This document shows positions 36,501 through 46,600 of a DNA stretch of 64,000 bases, piece by piece. This DNA is from Sipunculus nudus (taxonomy: Eukaryota; Annelida; Sipuncula; Golfingiida; Sipunculidae): NCBI GenBank assembly GCA_026874595.1, contig CM049307.1, positions 73,384,643 to 73,448,642 on the forward strand. The letters run 5' to 3'. The first letter of the stretch is position 1. Each line of letters opens with the position of its first letter. The translations under genes were made by a program, and so were the position numbers. A model generated the notes under the pieces. That model was not told the DNA's origin. It searched no databases and worked only from the letters and a program-made list of their open reading frames with translations.

Positions 36501-37130
36501 AAAATTTGACTGATTTAAGATTAAAATAATGAACTGCTAATAACTGCTTGTTACAGAAATATAAATCTGATGTCATATATGCCTGTACTGTTTTAATTTT
36601 ATTTTAAAAAGTATAATTTTAAATTTTATTTCAATTTTAAGTGGAGCTTATTAAACAAATTCACAGGCCATATGATATAGGAAATACTTTCTTTTTTCCC
36701 AAGATGCTTGTAAATCAACACAAATGATGATACTGCTATTTTCATAAGTGAGACTTCTCTGATGAAAGGCCTCCGCAAAAGCTTTGTCCACTCCATTTGA
36801 CAGATGATCATTGTTTACAAATACTGGGACTGCAGCATGGCGAACATTCAGGGCTATCCTTGGTGTAATTTGCCCGTGTTTGTTACCTGTAACATTACCT
36901 GCCTGGCTGTGCCTCTGTCTGGTTTGTCTGCAGACTCCTCTGTCAGTGTGCTTATAAAATAATGGCCAGCGATCTGTTGTTTCGCAGTTCTCCGTCTTTT
37001 TGTCAGCTGGGCTGCCGGGGTTTGACCTTTGACCTCCGTGCTCGCTCAACGATCCGAGACACCGCAACTGAGCGTTCAGAAAGAAAAGAGCGCTTGCCCA
37101 TTGCAATTGTTTAAACTGAGTTTTCAGCAT
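23502..37130 (-). CDS. CapA/PGA_cap-family metallophosphatase-like protein, 2 core exons plus probable first exon
   Basis: Exons are 37130-36899 (probable), 35517-35407 and 24529-23502, all GT/AG with phase-1 junctions. The full join is 1371 nt (456 aa). Starting at the Met in exon 2 (MSSISMFLCGDVML) gives 374 aa, the usual size of bacterial CapA-like proteins. Motifs in order: GDVMLARGIDQIL, LYE, YIWGDALEILEE, INLENAVTSHPKPWPSKGIH, YRMHPKNV, VLSNNHILDW, AGAGVNL, FSIHWGGNWG, IHGHSSHHVKG and YGCGDFLNDYEG. The Asp/Asn/His positions of this metallophosphoesterase-like fold (GDVM, NLEN, SNNH, HWG, HGHSSHH) are all present. Bacterial relatives act in poly-gamma-glutamate or capsule biology; the role in an animal is unknown. 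No secretion signal precedes exon 2. Sequence character is strongly bacterial, but introns and the neighbouring ICT1 gene make it resident. Confidence 0.85.
25072..25569 (+). repeat. 16-bp minisatellite, left part
   Basis: Tandem units of the type GTGAATGCCTGAATCA with point changes. The block is bracketed by two copies of a roughly 68-bp phrase starting gttactctcattataggcat (25031 and 25503). The array resumes at 30680 and 34285, so two insertions have split it. Confidence 0.9.
25570..26798 (+). pseudogene. LINE ORF1: coiled coil plus RRM-like domain, one frame break
   Basis: 25570-26094 codes for a coiled-coil segment (heptads around IRELKDHVSNFESRLSILET). After a stop and frame change it resumes at 26112-26798, with another coiled coil and an RRM-like stretch (KAYYVGNIDPSVDKSDIESY), ending in an Arg/Tyr/Gly-rich tail. 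Coiled coil then RRM is the normal layout of LINE ORF1 RNA-binding proteins. Re-joining needs a single indel near 26094. Confidence 0.75.
26832..27122 (+). pseudogene. LINE endonuclease N-terminus, truncated by insertion
   Basis: Encodes FKIMSFNVRGGFWSS, then LCFIAEHWLF and GKGGIAILWK, i.e. the first catalytic blocks (Asn and Glu) of an AP endonuclease. It is cut at about 27102 where the repeat phrase GTGACCCATGGGTCATGACG starts. Confidence 0.8.
27102..29380 (+). mobile_element. Nested insertion: family-B end plus family-A core (copy A2)
   Basis: Begins with the family-B end phrase CAAGTGACCCATGGGTCATG. Family A follows at about 27280-28905: left end TGTATCCGCC, alternating monomers with GGTGGTGCC/GGTGGCGCCACC borders, and right end AACCCGGTCAAAAACATAG. 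Then comes a family-B-type segment (about 29040-29210) and a short duplicated phrase (actgtaaa..agagaaagtg). It disrupts the LINE. Confidence 0.65.
29380..30542 (+). pseudogene. LINE reverse-transcriptase C-terminal part
   Basis: Coding sense resumes at about 29380 with HKHLGIITNPLLTW (RT thumb). It continues through 29495-29989 (ALYGAKLWSRLTNYNMLSLE) and, after a frame break, 30249-30542 with IAHVLLSCDFTHNQREEFW, the Cys/His motif common at LINE C-termini. No active-site residues remain. Confidence 0.75.
30666..31195 (+). repeat. 16-bp minisatellite, middle part
   Basis: Continuation of the GTGAATGCCTGAATCA array immediately after the LINE tail. It runs to the family-B insertion at 31201. 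Units are somewhat more diverged than in the left part. Confidence 0.88.
31508..32172 (+). mobile_element. Family-A element, copy A3 (short)
   Basis: Left end actagaatacaggtattcga and TGTATCCGCC; right end ACATAGTATCCGCAAAACTC. Only about three palindrome borders (GGTGGCACCACC, GGTGGCGCCACC twice). It ends with a GC-rich 'ggcggccgcggcggcggc' stretch. Nested in the family-B element. Confidence 0.75.
33480..33990 (-). repeat. AGGTCA direct-repeat core of the family-B element
   Basis: Four units, each with AGGTCAAAGGTCAAGGTCA or a close variant on the minus strand (near 33487, 33632, 33766, 33911; spacing about 135-145 bp). Same monomer as 52240-53700. Confidence 0.8.
34280..34400 (+). repeat. 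16-bp minisatellite, right remnant
   Basis: About seven units of the tgaatgcctgaatcagtg type directly after the family-B end. Confirms that the element landed inside the array. Confidence 0.85.
34797..35357. repeat. 64-bp tandem array next to CapA exon
   Basis: About nine copies of a 64-bp unit (34797-34860, 34861-34924, and so on) containing ataaagcataactataatgc and 'aaaacactgtttgacaagac'. It ends about 50 bp from the splice donor of the GDVM exon (35407), on the intron side. Confidence 0.92.
35407..35517 (-). CDS. CapA-like gene, exon with GDVM motif
   Basis: 111 nt, acceptor TTTATTTCAG and donor GAAG|GTAGGT. Encodes MSSISMFLCGDVMLARGI, then DQILEHSVDPILYE, the N-terminal strand and loop of the PGA_cap domain. 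It restores the part missing from the big exon 10.9 kb away. An in-frame ATG here may be the real start. Confidence 0.9.
36899..37130 (-). CDS. Probable first exon of CapA-like gene (or 5'UTR)
   Basis: ATG at 37128-37130 (A at -3) opens MLKTQFKQLQWASALFFL. The donor GGCAG|GTAATG is at 36899, with a second possible donor 12 bp further (36887). It is phase-compatible with the GDVM exon. The local GC rise and lack of repeats suggest a promoter-proximal exon. The coded sequence is low-complexity and matches nothing I know, so it could equally be untranslated. Confidence 0.5.
37022..37036 (-). promoter_or_regulatory. Perfect DR1-type nuclear-receptor motif in CapA first exon
   Basis: The minus strand reads AGGTCAAAGGTCAAA: two AGGTCA half-sites separated by one base, the HNF4/RXR class of site. 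It lies about 95 bp inside the putative first exon. Sequence match only; binding is not shown. Confidence 0.4.
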
Positions 37131-40100
37131 CGTACATGCACAAACTCGCCTTAAATAACTGCATGTTTTAACTATTGGGTAAGCTACGTGCAAGACACAG
37201 CCTTGAACGGGAAAGTATGGCAAAAACGGGCAAAGTTACGCCAAATTTGTTGCACCGTATATTTGGTTAGTTTAACTTCTTACCGACAGGATTCGCTACT
37301 GCTCGCTTCCGAAGGACCCCTGCAACGAGTACCGGGATAATTTCGCATGCATTCCACTAATATACACAATTCTAATAAATACGTCAACTCTGGTGCAAAG
37401 ATGAATGCTCATATGCTGCCGACAAATCCTATCATTTCACTTAGACTATTGTGATAAAACTGTTTATTCTTGGATGATATTAACTACGTAGTATATATCC
37501 TTTACACCTAAGTTGGTTAGCCCGATTAAATCGGACTCCATATATATATATATGACTCAAGATGTTGATTCTGCGTATCTTCTAGGAGATTAAACCTTCA
37601 AAAATCTGTTAAAAATAAGAAATATCACAATTTAGGGGAGGGGAACTGAATATAATTTAATTAAATACTGGCAAATTTATTTATATATTTACACATACAT
37701 ATTGATAATTACACATAATTTCTTATATACTCTTGTGTCATTGCTATGTTTTCAGAAGAAAAGTAAATACAAAAATGCAGGATTCACTGAATAAGGTTCA
37801 TGTTGTTATCTGTGGAGGACCTAGTTTTAAGACTCAGATCCTTTCTTGTCAATTTAATTCCTAACAATAACAAGACAAATGATCGATTTATTTTTAACAT
37901 ACATTGTATATTTAATTCCAAATATTTACATTTTAAGTTTTTCAAATTTAATTCAATTTAAGTAAAGTTGTTTGAGAAGTTAAATGAGTTTATTGAGTAA
38001 CTGCTGAGTTCAGTCCGGTGTACTTTGAGTCAGATCCATGCGATATTAATTAAAACGGTATATAATAAATTATATAAAAAATATAATATATTTGGTTAAA
38101 GCCAGACACTAATGCTTCTTATGGGTGAAACAAGGAGCATGATAACAGCTTAAATGCTTCATAATTACTGTTCCTGAATGGTTTGTATCAACAGTTTCAG
38201 CACAAAAGAGGTGGGATAATATAAATATAATGATATGATATATAGTGATAGAAATTTCCAGCTTTTCAAAGTAATATAGTAGATATAATATTGAGCTGTA
38301 ATAGTAATGATAATAGAATAAGAGTAATATGTATTACTTTATATTATACTTCCAATTTCCTGCTGTGCCATAAGCATGTGATCAGATAATACTGCACAGA
38401 CTTGTACTGGTCCAGTGACTTGTGCATTTGTTATAGCATCCAGTATGCCTGGAGCTACTCTGCTGGCCTGGTGTGCTTGGACAAGTTGTTATTTGTGTAT
38501 AGTGACCAGTGGTTCTGATTACCTATGGGACACTTTACTGACCGGAACAAGCAACAGCCATGAGATTGCTGGTATTTGACGACTAAAATAAGTAAAATTA
38601 TATGGCACACGAGTGTTCATTCAAGTACCAGTTTGTTGACCATGCTATATTGTCTGAGGGTATAACAATGATAGGCCCCTTTCCCCCATGATTATGAGAA
38701 CTTTAATGTTTTTCATCACCCAAAAAGGAATATTTGCATGTACATGTATAGTAATTGCACTATAGATAATAATGACCACTCATTTTGAAATCCAAATTAA
38801 GCCTGTATCAGAATTTAGGCAGTTTACTTGGAACAATTGCCCAGAAAAACGAGTAAAACCTGTCTGGCTGCTCTGCTTTACCACATGAAATGGTAAACTC
38901 ATAATTTATTAAATTTCATTTAGATTTGGAACAAATTCAACCTATTCTGAACAAAACTGTAAGTTGTGTACTTGTGCAAAAGTATTAACAACTTTGAAAA
39001 CACTCATGATACACCAATGAAAGATATTCAAAGGATTCCAATTGTGTGAATTACGAAATGATTTTGAATGAACAAAAATTATATGAATTGAGTTAGAATT
39101 GATATTTTTCTCCAGCACATTGAATTGAATTGGATTTGAAGTTTCATAAAACTTCTTGAATGGGAATTGAAAATTTGAATTGACCCCAGGTCTGTCCATA
39201 GCATGGTCTTGGCCGGGGGGGGGGGGGGGTGGGGAGGTTGAACGTGTATAATATGAGCTGGTACCAAAGATGGTAAACAAGTCAGGGTTAATAGATATTT
39301 TTACAGGACGAAAAGGTGATTGGATATCTGCATTCTTCTCTTCTCTGGAGCAGCTTCATGTCCCCTCCAAAACAATAACTTTTTTTACGGCTTAGGAATT
39401 GGAAATTTTGGATTGTAAACTGTTCATGGCTTGTTATTGACTCATTGACACTCGATGTTATAATAGGAGCTCGTTTCTTTGGAAACTCGTTATATAGACC
39501 ATAGATAGCCTATACACTCACGTTTATGATAATATCTCATCTGCATGAAAAGGCTATCGATCCCAAACCCACATATATGCATACCCCCCCCCCCCCCTCC
39601 CCGAAAGCGTACGTACGACCGGAATTGTCTACAGGCCGAATAATTATGTTCGAATTCTGGCCGTATACAAACGCAGTGAAATCGATTTTTTCCATCACCA
39701 ATGCGGTAAATTACACTCTCACTATTGAAGGCAAATACTGAGTGAAACTGCTACAAGTACAGTTTAAGAATCTGGTTTTCTGCCTTGCAGGGGGGTTTTG
39801 GATGATGAGGTACATAACTGGTAGGCTATTGCTGACCTTACCTGCAAAATGTACGTGATCATGGAAACAGTTTTTTTGTACTTAATATTATATATAGCTA
39901 GTGATTATTTCAGAAAGCTGATTCTAAGCACAAGTATATCGGAAGAAGAGGAAGAGTTTAGGGATAAAACTCTTTAATTATGTGTGAGCATTTAAGATAA
40001 AAAAGGCTAGTTTCATATATAAATCAATCTTTATAAAATACCTTGAAAAACATAGCTTACTTAAATCATATATATATATATACCATGATTTTTGTTCGCA

Positions 40101-40389
40101 CGAATAAATAAAAGACATTTTAATTTGTATTCGCATGGGGACTAGAAAATACTTATTATAGAACCAAGTCTTATGAACAAGGAACTTAATTGCAAGCGGT
40201 TAGTTGTGTTACTATGTGTCAGTATGAGCGTGTTCAAATAGTGGTAATAAAAAAAAATGCGATATTGGGGTCGTAGGCTCCTTCGGTGGCAGTGGTGCTT
40301 AAATGACTTGCCGGTACTAGTAAGAAAAAAAAATATGGCCTTCGTTTCTTGACAATCTTTTCAAGCTTCCCTGATTTTATTTTAAAAAT

Positions 40390-40450
<61 letters not shown>

Positions 40451-40562
40451 TTCAAATTTTACATGAAACAGGCTGGGTCAATTTGAAAAATCATAAATAC
40501 AATAATTTCTAGTACATCAACGGTGTATCGGAAATCAGTGTATTCAGAACATTGTTAAAAGC
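37131..40562. other. Divergent intergenic region between CapA-like gene and the plus-strand gene
   Basis: 3.4 kb, AT-rich, expected to hold both promoters. Contains a G run (39215-39229), a C run (39586-39597) and a (TA)n microsatellite at the right edge. No further gene recognised. Confidence 0.55.
40392..40444. repeat. (TA)n microsatellite
   Basis: About 26 uninterrupted TA dinucleotides, 120 bp upstream of the ATG at 40563. The reading frame across it at 40234-40455 is an artefact. Confidence 0.97.
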
Positions 40563-40690
40563 ATGGCAGGAGAAGGGGGCCTGGAAGTTGATTCCAGCTA
40601 CTCGGATATCGTCAACAGCTGGTTCTCTGATGTCCATGATGATGGCGATGATAAACCGGAAACCAATGATCAAGAAGAACATATTCCAAG
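40563..40690 (+). CDS. Lysine-rich protein, exon 1
   Basis: From the ATG to CCAAG|GTTGAA, a weak donor. Encodes 42 residues, ending in a split Arg codon that exon 2 completes (AG|A, then VPSSQGQ). Confidence 0.7.
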
Positions 40691-43600
40691 GTTGAACATT
40701 CATGAATATTCATGCATGAAGAAAAAAAGTGTACTGATGCCAGAAGAAGTTACGCATCATGATAACCGTGACTCTTTTCAGTTTTTTTTTAGTCTTGACT
40801 TGGTTAAAGATATAATTATGTGCACGCCTTTTCCCTATGATCATGATCCAGAGAAATTTGCTTCAATTTTTGCTATGCATTTTCATTCAAATAATGATAC
40901 ATAAGGTCCAAATTTTTTACTGTTAAGGATTTTTTAATTAAAATATTAAAAATTTATAAAATATCACAAGCATAGTATATTGGTTATACCGGTGTTGATT
41001 ATTCACATAAATGCAACATTTTTAAACAAATGTTAATTGTTAACAAGAGCATCACTTTAGCGTATTTATATTTCACAATATAAATTAATAATTTGTAAAA
41101 TTATGTGGATAATTTGTAAAATTATGTGGTAAAAGCGAGGAATAGTACCAGGAACTTTGTTTACAAATGAATAATGCATAAAATGTTTGTTGTATATTGT
41201 TCTTTTTTTCTGTTTGCATCCCAAAACAGAGTCCCATCATCCCAGGGTCAAGAAAATATAAAATCAGGAGTTGGCAAAAAGAATAAAATTCCAAGAGCTG
41301 GAGAGAAGAGCATCGTTTGTACAGATCTTATAGGAGAGAGACTGAATAAAAATTTAAAGAAAGCAAAGAGGAAACAACAGGATGCTCAGAAAGGTATATG
41401 AATGTGTTATATATTTAGTAGTTCTTAAGAGATCTGTATCTGTTAATAATATAATTGTTTTCTTTAAAAAAAGGGGTTAAAATAAGACTACATAATTGAC
41501 ATAACAGTATGACAACTAATGGCTAATATCAGAAATTTAAAAGTTTTGATATCACACTAAATATAAAACTTTATATTTTTTTTATAATTTTGTCTGTAAT
41601 AGAAATAAAGTCAGAAGAAAAGTTACCAAGACGAGATGCTGCGGCTGATGAAGATGAAGACAGCAAGGCAGCTTCTGTATCAAAAGGTAGAGGAGTGCTG
41701 CAGCTCAGCAGCAAAAAAAAAGTCACAGCACTGCTTGCCAAGATCAGAGAAAAGGGCATAACCAAGTCTAAAAGGAAAAAACTGAAAAAACAGCTGCGCA
41801 GCATACTTGATAAGAGGTGAGTATTGTAGTATAAGAACTCTTGTAATTATAAAGCACTCCTAGAGTAGCATAAGACCTCTTGTAATTATAAAGCACTCCT
41901 AGAGTAGTATAAGAACTCTTGTAATTATAAAGCACTCCTAGAGTAGTATAAGAACTCTTGTAATTATAAAGCACTCCTAGAGTAGTATAAGAACTCTTGT
42001 AATTATAAAGCACTCCTAGAGTAGTATAAGAACTCTTGTAATTATAAAGCACTCCTAGAGTGCAAAAATTACACCAACATGTGGATTAACATTCAAAGCT
42101 AATTGCATATTATTAACATGATAACATAAATAAAACAGCTTGTATGTGGTTGGATTGGTGTTTTCTGGCCTATATTTATAAAAGGATCAAGGTTTATCTT
42201 GCAATAGATCCCTTTAAGCTCAGCTGACTGTAAGTCAACAGAGCTATAGCAGTGGCCCTTTGTTCAACAGTTGTCTGTCTGTCCGTCTGTCAGTTAAACT
42301 GGTAGTTTTGAAACTGTTGGACCTACTAATCTGAAATTTGGCATACTGTTAGGTGTCCCCAAATCTCCTGCCATACCAAACATTGGGTAACTAAGACTGT
42401 TCTTTCAAGATATTAAGGAAAAACCTCAATTTTTTAACCATTCTTCTATATATTTCCTATGTACATACCAGAAATAAGGTTAGTATTGTGTTATTTCTTA
42501 AAGTTGAGTGCCCCAACATAATGCATTATGTGAAAACTCGGGAAATATATATACTCACTTGATAATTTTTTTTAAGCTAGAGAGCAAACTTCAAGCCTAT
42601 AAGTATATTGAACTTAGATTAACTTGTACACCAGAAATTAGATGAAAATTTTGTAAGTTTTTAAGTTATTAGCATAAATGAAAAATAAGTACTTTAAATT
42701 TTGACCAAATTTGACCATGGCACATTTTCTTCCTTTAAGCGCTGTTGTAAAAGGAATAAGTTTATTTTGCATTTGCTAAAATTTTCCAAAATACAGCAGA
42801 GCGACGTGACCCATGGATCCCTTGTTTAATGCCGTGGCCATAAACACTTAAATTTGAAAGTTTGGACTTTTTTAATGAATTCACCTTGCTGCCATAAATA
42901 GATGGTTTACCTAAAATTAACTTTGAGAAGTAATTAGACATCAGGTATCAGAATAGGCCCCTTTTATAGCTCCAGGTGTAGAGAATTCCCCTGGCACCAG
43001 CACCAAACAAGCTGGTTGTGAACCTAGCTTTAAGGTTTCTTGTCAGATGTCACAAGCAGCATCAGACAGGCTTGAACCTGGGAGCCTACCGTCCTTCTAT
43101 ATTGAACCTCCATGTTTTAGCAGAGTACTTATAGATAAATTGTCACACAGGTACATGTATTGTCTGTAATGCATCCTTCCCCTTTGAACCAAAATTGCTC
43201 CTTTAAATCATCTGTCTCTCCCCAAGCTTATTATGCACTGATTTACTAAAAAAATAAATTTGTTTTCCAAAAGATCGTACATTGTTATCATGGTTATCTT
43301 TGAAGAGTTTTGTAAATCTTGTATCGCAAGTATCTATCTATATCCTTTAAACATCCACATATTTGGGAGAAGATTGATTCAAGGCCAGTTGTAAGCAAAT
43401 TTTAAATCATGATATGGTATTTATCTGATCATTGTTAAATAATTTGTTCATTTTTTTAAACACTGATGTTGGGATTACATGGTCAAGTGAATTCATAAAG
43501 CTTGATCTGGATTATGTGATGGCTCTGATAAGAGCCGTTTTGCTCAGAGAGCCGTTGTGATCAGGTAGGGACTTCTGACTGAGTCTACCTGAGGTAGGCC

Positions 43601-46600
43601 ATGTCTGTATCATCATCAGCCTCCAGCTCACGTATGTGAAGCTCAAGCTGGTCAAGCTCATCAGCAAAACGACAGGTGTAGTCATACAGCACAGTGCGGA
43701 ACCCCTCCACACTGGCAATCTGGAGTCTCAGGCGGTGCCGATGTGTCCTTGACCTGTCCTTGAGGGCTCGGTTGTACCGCATCATGATGGCACTGAGGGT
43801 GTTGTTGACATGCACTAGTTGCTTACAGGAAAACTCGAACACTTTGTTCATGGCATCAAAGCGCTCTCTGAGCTCCTCTACGTCAAAAGATAATTCAGCA
43901 GACATGTAGATAATGAGACAATGCAGAAGAGTAACTCTAACACAGGGAGAGAAGTAATCACCTCAAGACTCAGTTGAGAACTGCTCAGCTTAACTCAGTG
44001 AGTAGTATTTATAATAAAATGGTGAGTAGAACCACTGAGTACTACTGTCAGTGGTTCTAAAAAAGTTCAGTGTCAGATGCCACATATCTTTATAATCATG
44101 GTTTCTTTGTGGTTGAAGGTGCATTTCATTAGAAGACACATACAGCTCACATGAGTAGCCTGTCACCTCCAGTGAGCACTCATTAATTGTTCATTGAGTA
44201 GTTTGAGTTACACATGAGTGACCACCCTGGTGGATTTGAGCACTCAGTTGAGTAGGGAGGTTATGCATGACTGAACATGGTCTTATTTGCTGTCATTCAG
44301 GGTTAATGACCAAGTGAATGCTATTACTAGGGTTATTAACATCATATATCACATGTCAAAATGAAGATTAAACATTTTTTAGACAGTTTGAATGACATTA
44401 CTGTGAGAAGTGTTTATTTTGTTTTGAATTAGTTTATGTGAAAATACTTAAGCTAAATGATATAGAATGAAATGTACAGCAAGCTACACATAGCTGTTGA
44501 AATAATACACCAGTTAATTAAAATAACTTCATGTTGAAAGTTCTTTAATGTCAAAAGAATTGTAGGTAATTGATGAAGGTGACATGAGTTTCTTTAATTC
44601 AAAACAATGCCATCAGTGACCCGTTCAGTGGGGTCTGGTATGATAAGGCCCTGAGAAGTTTTTATTTGTGAAAACAATATCTTTGTGTCCATTTTAATGC
44701 ATAGATTATCAGAAACAGAACCCCAGGAATAATCTTTCTATACATAGTTGGCAGGGCATGACCCTAGGACATTGCAGCATCACGTTTGTATAATGTTTCA
44801 AGTGTAATTTTTAAGTTTCAAAACTTCTGTGCTAGATACTAAAAGCTAAGACAGGACAAGAACCTGACATCACACTAATAAACATTGTTGACAAATCAGA
44901 TTATGAAAGAAATTGAGCATTTGCTTTTTAAGTGACATGACTTGGGTTTCTTTTACAATGTTTTGGGTTTATGAAGGTGCTAGGTGAATCTACCTTAAAT
45001 AACAAACCATAACAGACTTTTTTAAATACGATCCCATTAAAGAATTCAAGTAAAACAACACTATTCATAATATATATGAGATTCATGGGCCACATCTCTA
45101 TTAGTTTTAGCTCAGCTGACTATAAGTCATCTGAGCTATAGTCATGGTCCATTGTCCGTCATCCGTCCGTCTGTCTGTCCGTCCGTCCGTCCGTCTGGAT
45201 GTCTGTCCGTCTGGATGTCCGTCCGTAAGACTGGCACGTTTCGACACCGTTGGACCTACGAATCTGAATTTCAGCATACAGTTAGATGTCCCTATAATCT
45301 CCTACCATGCCAAAAATTGGGTCAATAGGACTTCGTTCCGTTGAGATATTAAGGAAAAACCTCAATTTTTTATTAGAAATCTATTTTCACACTTCAGGAC
45401 TGCCTAATATCAAAACCACTCATCTGGTTTTCTTCATATTTACCATAAATATTCCTCTATATAGTTCCTATGTACATGCCAGATATTAAGTCAGTATTAT
45501 ATCATTTAAAAAAGTTATTGGCCCAAACATAATGCACTCTGTAAAAAAATCAGGAAGATATTTTGTCACTTAAGACCCAAAGTGTTAAAGGTAGGGACTT
45601 TTTTCCAGTAATACAACTTTAATTAATCAAAATTTAATTGTATACCAAAAATTAGATCAAAATCTGATAAATTTTTTTAAATATTGGCAAAAATATAAAA
45701 TTGGTACCTTAAATTTTGCCCAACTTTGGCCATGGCACGTTTTTTTCCTGTAAGTACTGTGGATTTAATTTTCACACCATGTATACATAAGGATTTAATC
45801 TGTTAAAATCTGAAATTTGAAAATAAAAGCTGCAAAATTAGGCTAGTTATTGAATTTTTTTGGAGGCTCTTGTTGTATTCCCTTACATTGTCAAGCAGTC
45901 CACTTTGATGACTGTAGGTCATTCAGTGCACATCTCTAAGCTCCCCAGGCTGTTGACATAATTTTAGATGTCCCCAAAATCTCCTACCATACCGAAAGTT
46001 GGGTCATTAGGACTTTGTTCCTTCGAGATATTAAGGAAAAAAACTCTGTTTTCCATAAAAAAAAAGCCATTGTTACACTTCAAGGCTGCCTAATATCAAA
46101 ACCACTGATCTGTTTTTGATCGTATTTAGTATTCACATTCTTTTATACATTTTCTATGAACATACCAAAAATTAGGTCAGTATTGAGTATTATTTTGAAG
46201 TTATGGGCCAAAACATAATGCAATTTTTTAAAAAATCAGGAAATATATTTACTCACATGAGAAATGCTGAACCTAGAGACCTTTTTTCAGGAATATAACT
46301 TTATTTAATCAAAATTCAATTGTTTACCCAAAATTAGATCTGAATTTTGCAAATTTTTCAAGTTATTAGCATAAATAAAAAACAATACCTTAAATTTTGT
46401 CCAACTTTGGCACTGTTGATTTAATTTTCCCAGCATATATGCATAAGGATTTAATCTTTTAAAATCTGAACTTTCAAAAGAAATTGATTGGAATGAATAG
46501 CTTTTATTCATGTTTTCACACACCATGTCAAGTGTTGTTTACATCTAGCCCACCTAGTAGTACAGCCTTCACTTGCATTATGTAACCCACCCCAGGCAGC

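Noticed and set aside
36651..36898. C-terminal half of the open frame 36651-37223
   Set aside because: It follows good donors at 36899 and 36887, has no family likeness, and is probably intron that happens to be open.
40234..40455. Minus-strand frame rich in Ile-Tyr
   Set aside because: Produced by the (TA)n microsatellite.
41768..42052. Minus-strand 94-codon repetitive frame
   Set aside because: Produced by the 39-bp array, whose unit is divisible by three.
43585..43905. 106-aa protein as a divergent histone
   Set aside because: No basic tail, no recognisable histone-fold motifs, an acidic C-terminus and long amphipathic helices. Only its gene architecture is histone-like.
43694..43909. 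Plus-strand frames opposite the 106-aa genes (also 50603-50866, 55652-55876)
   Set aside because: They are antisense shadows. The minus frame has the TATA box, stem-loop and conserved length; the plus frames vary in length between copies.
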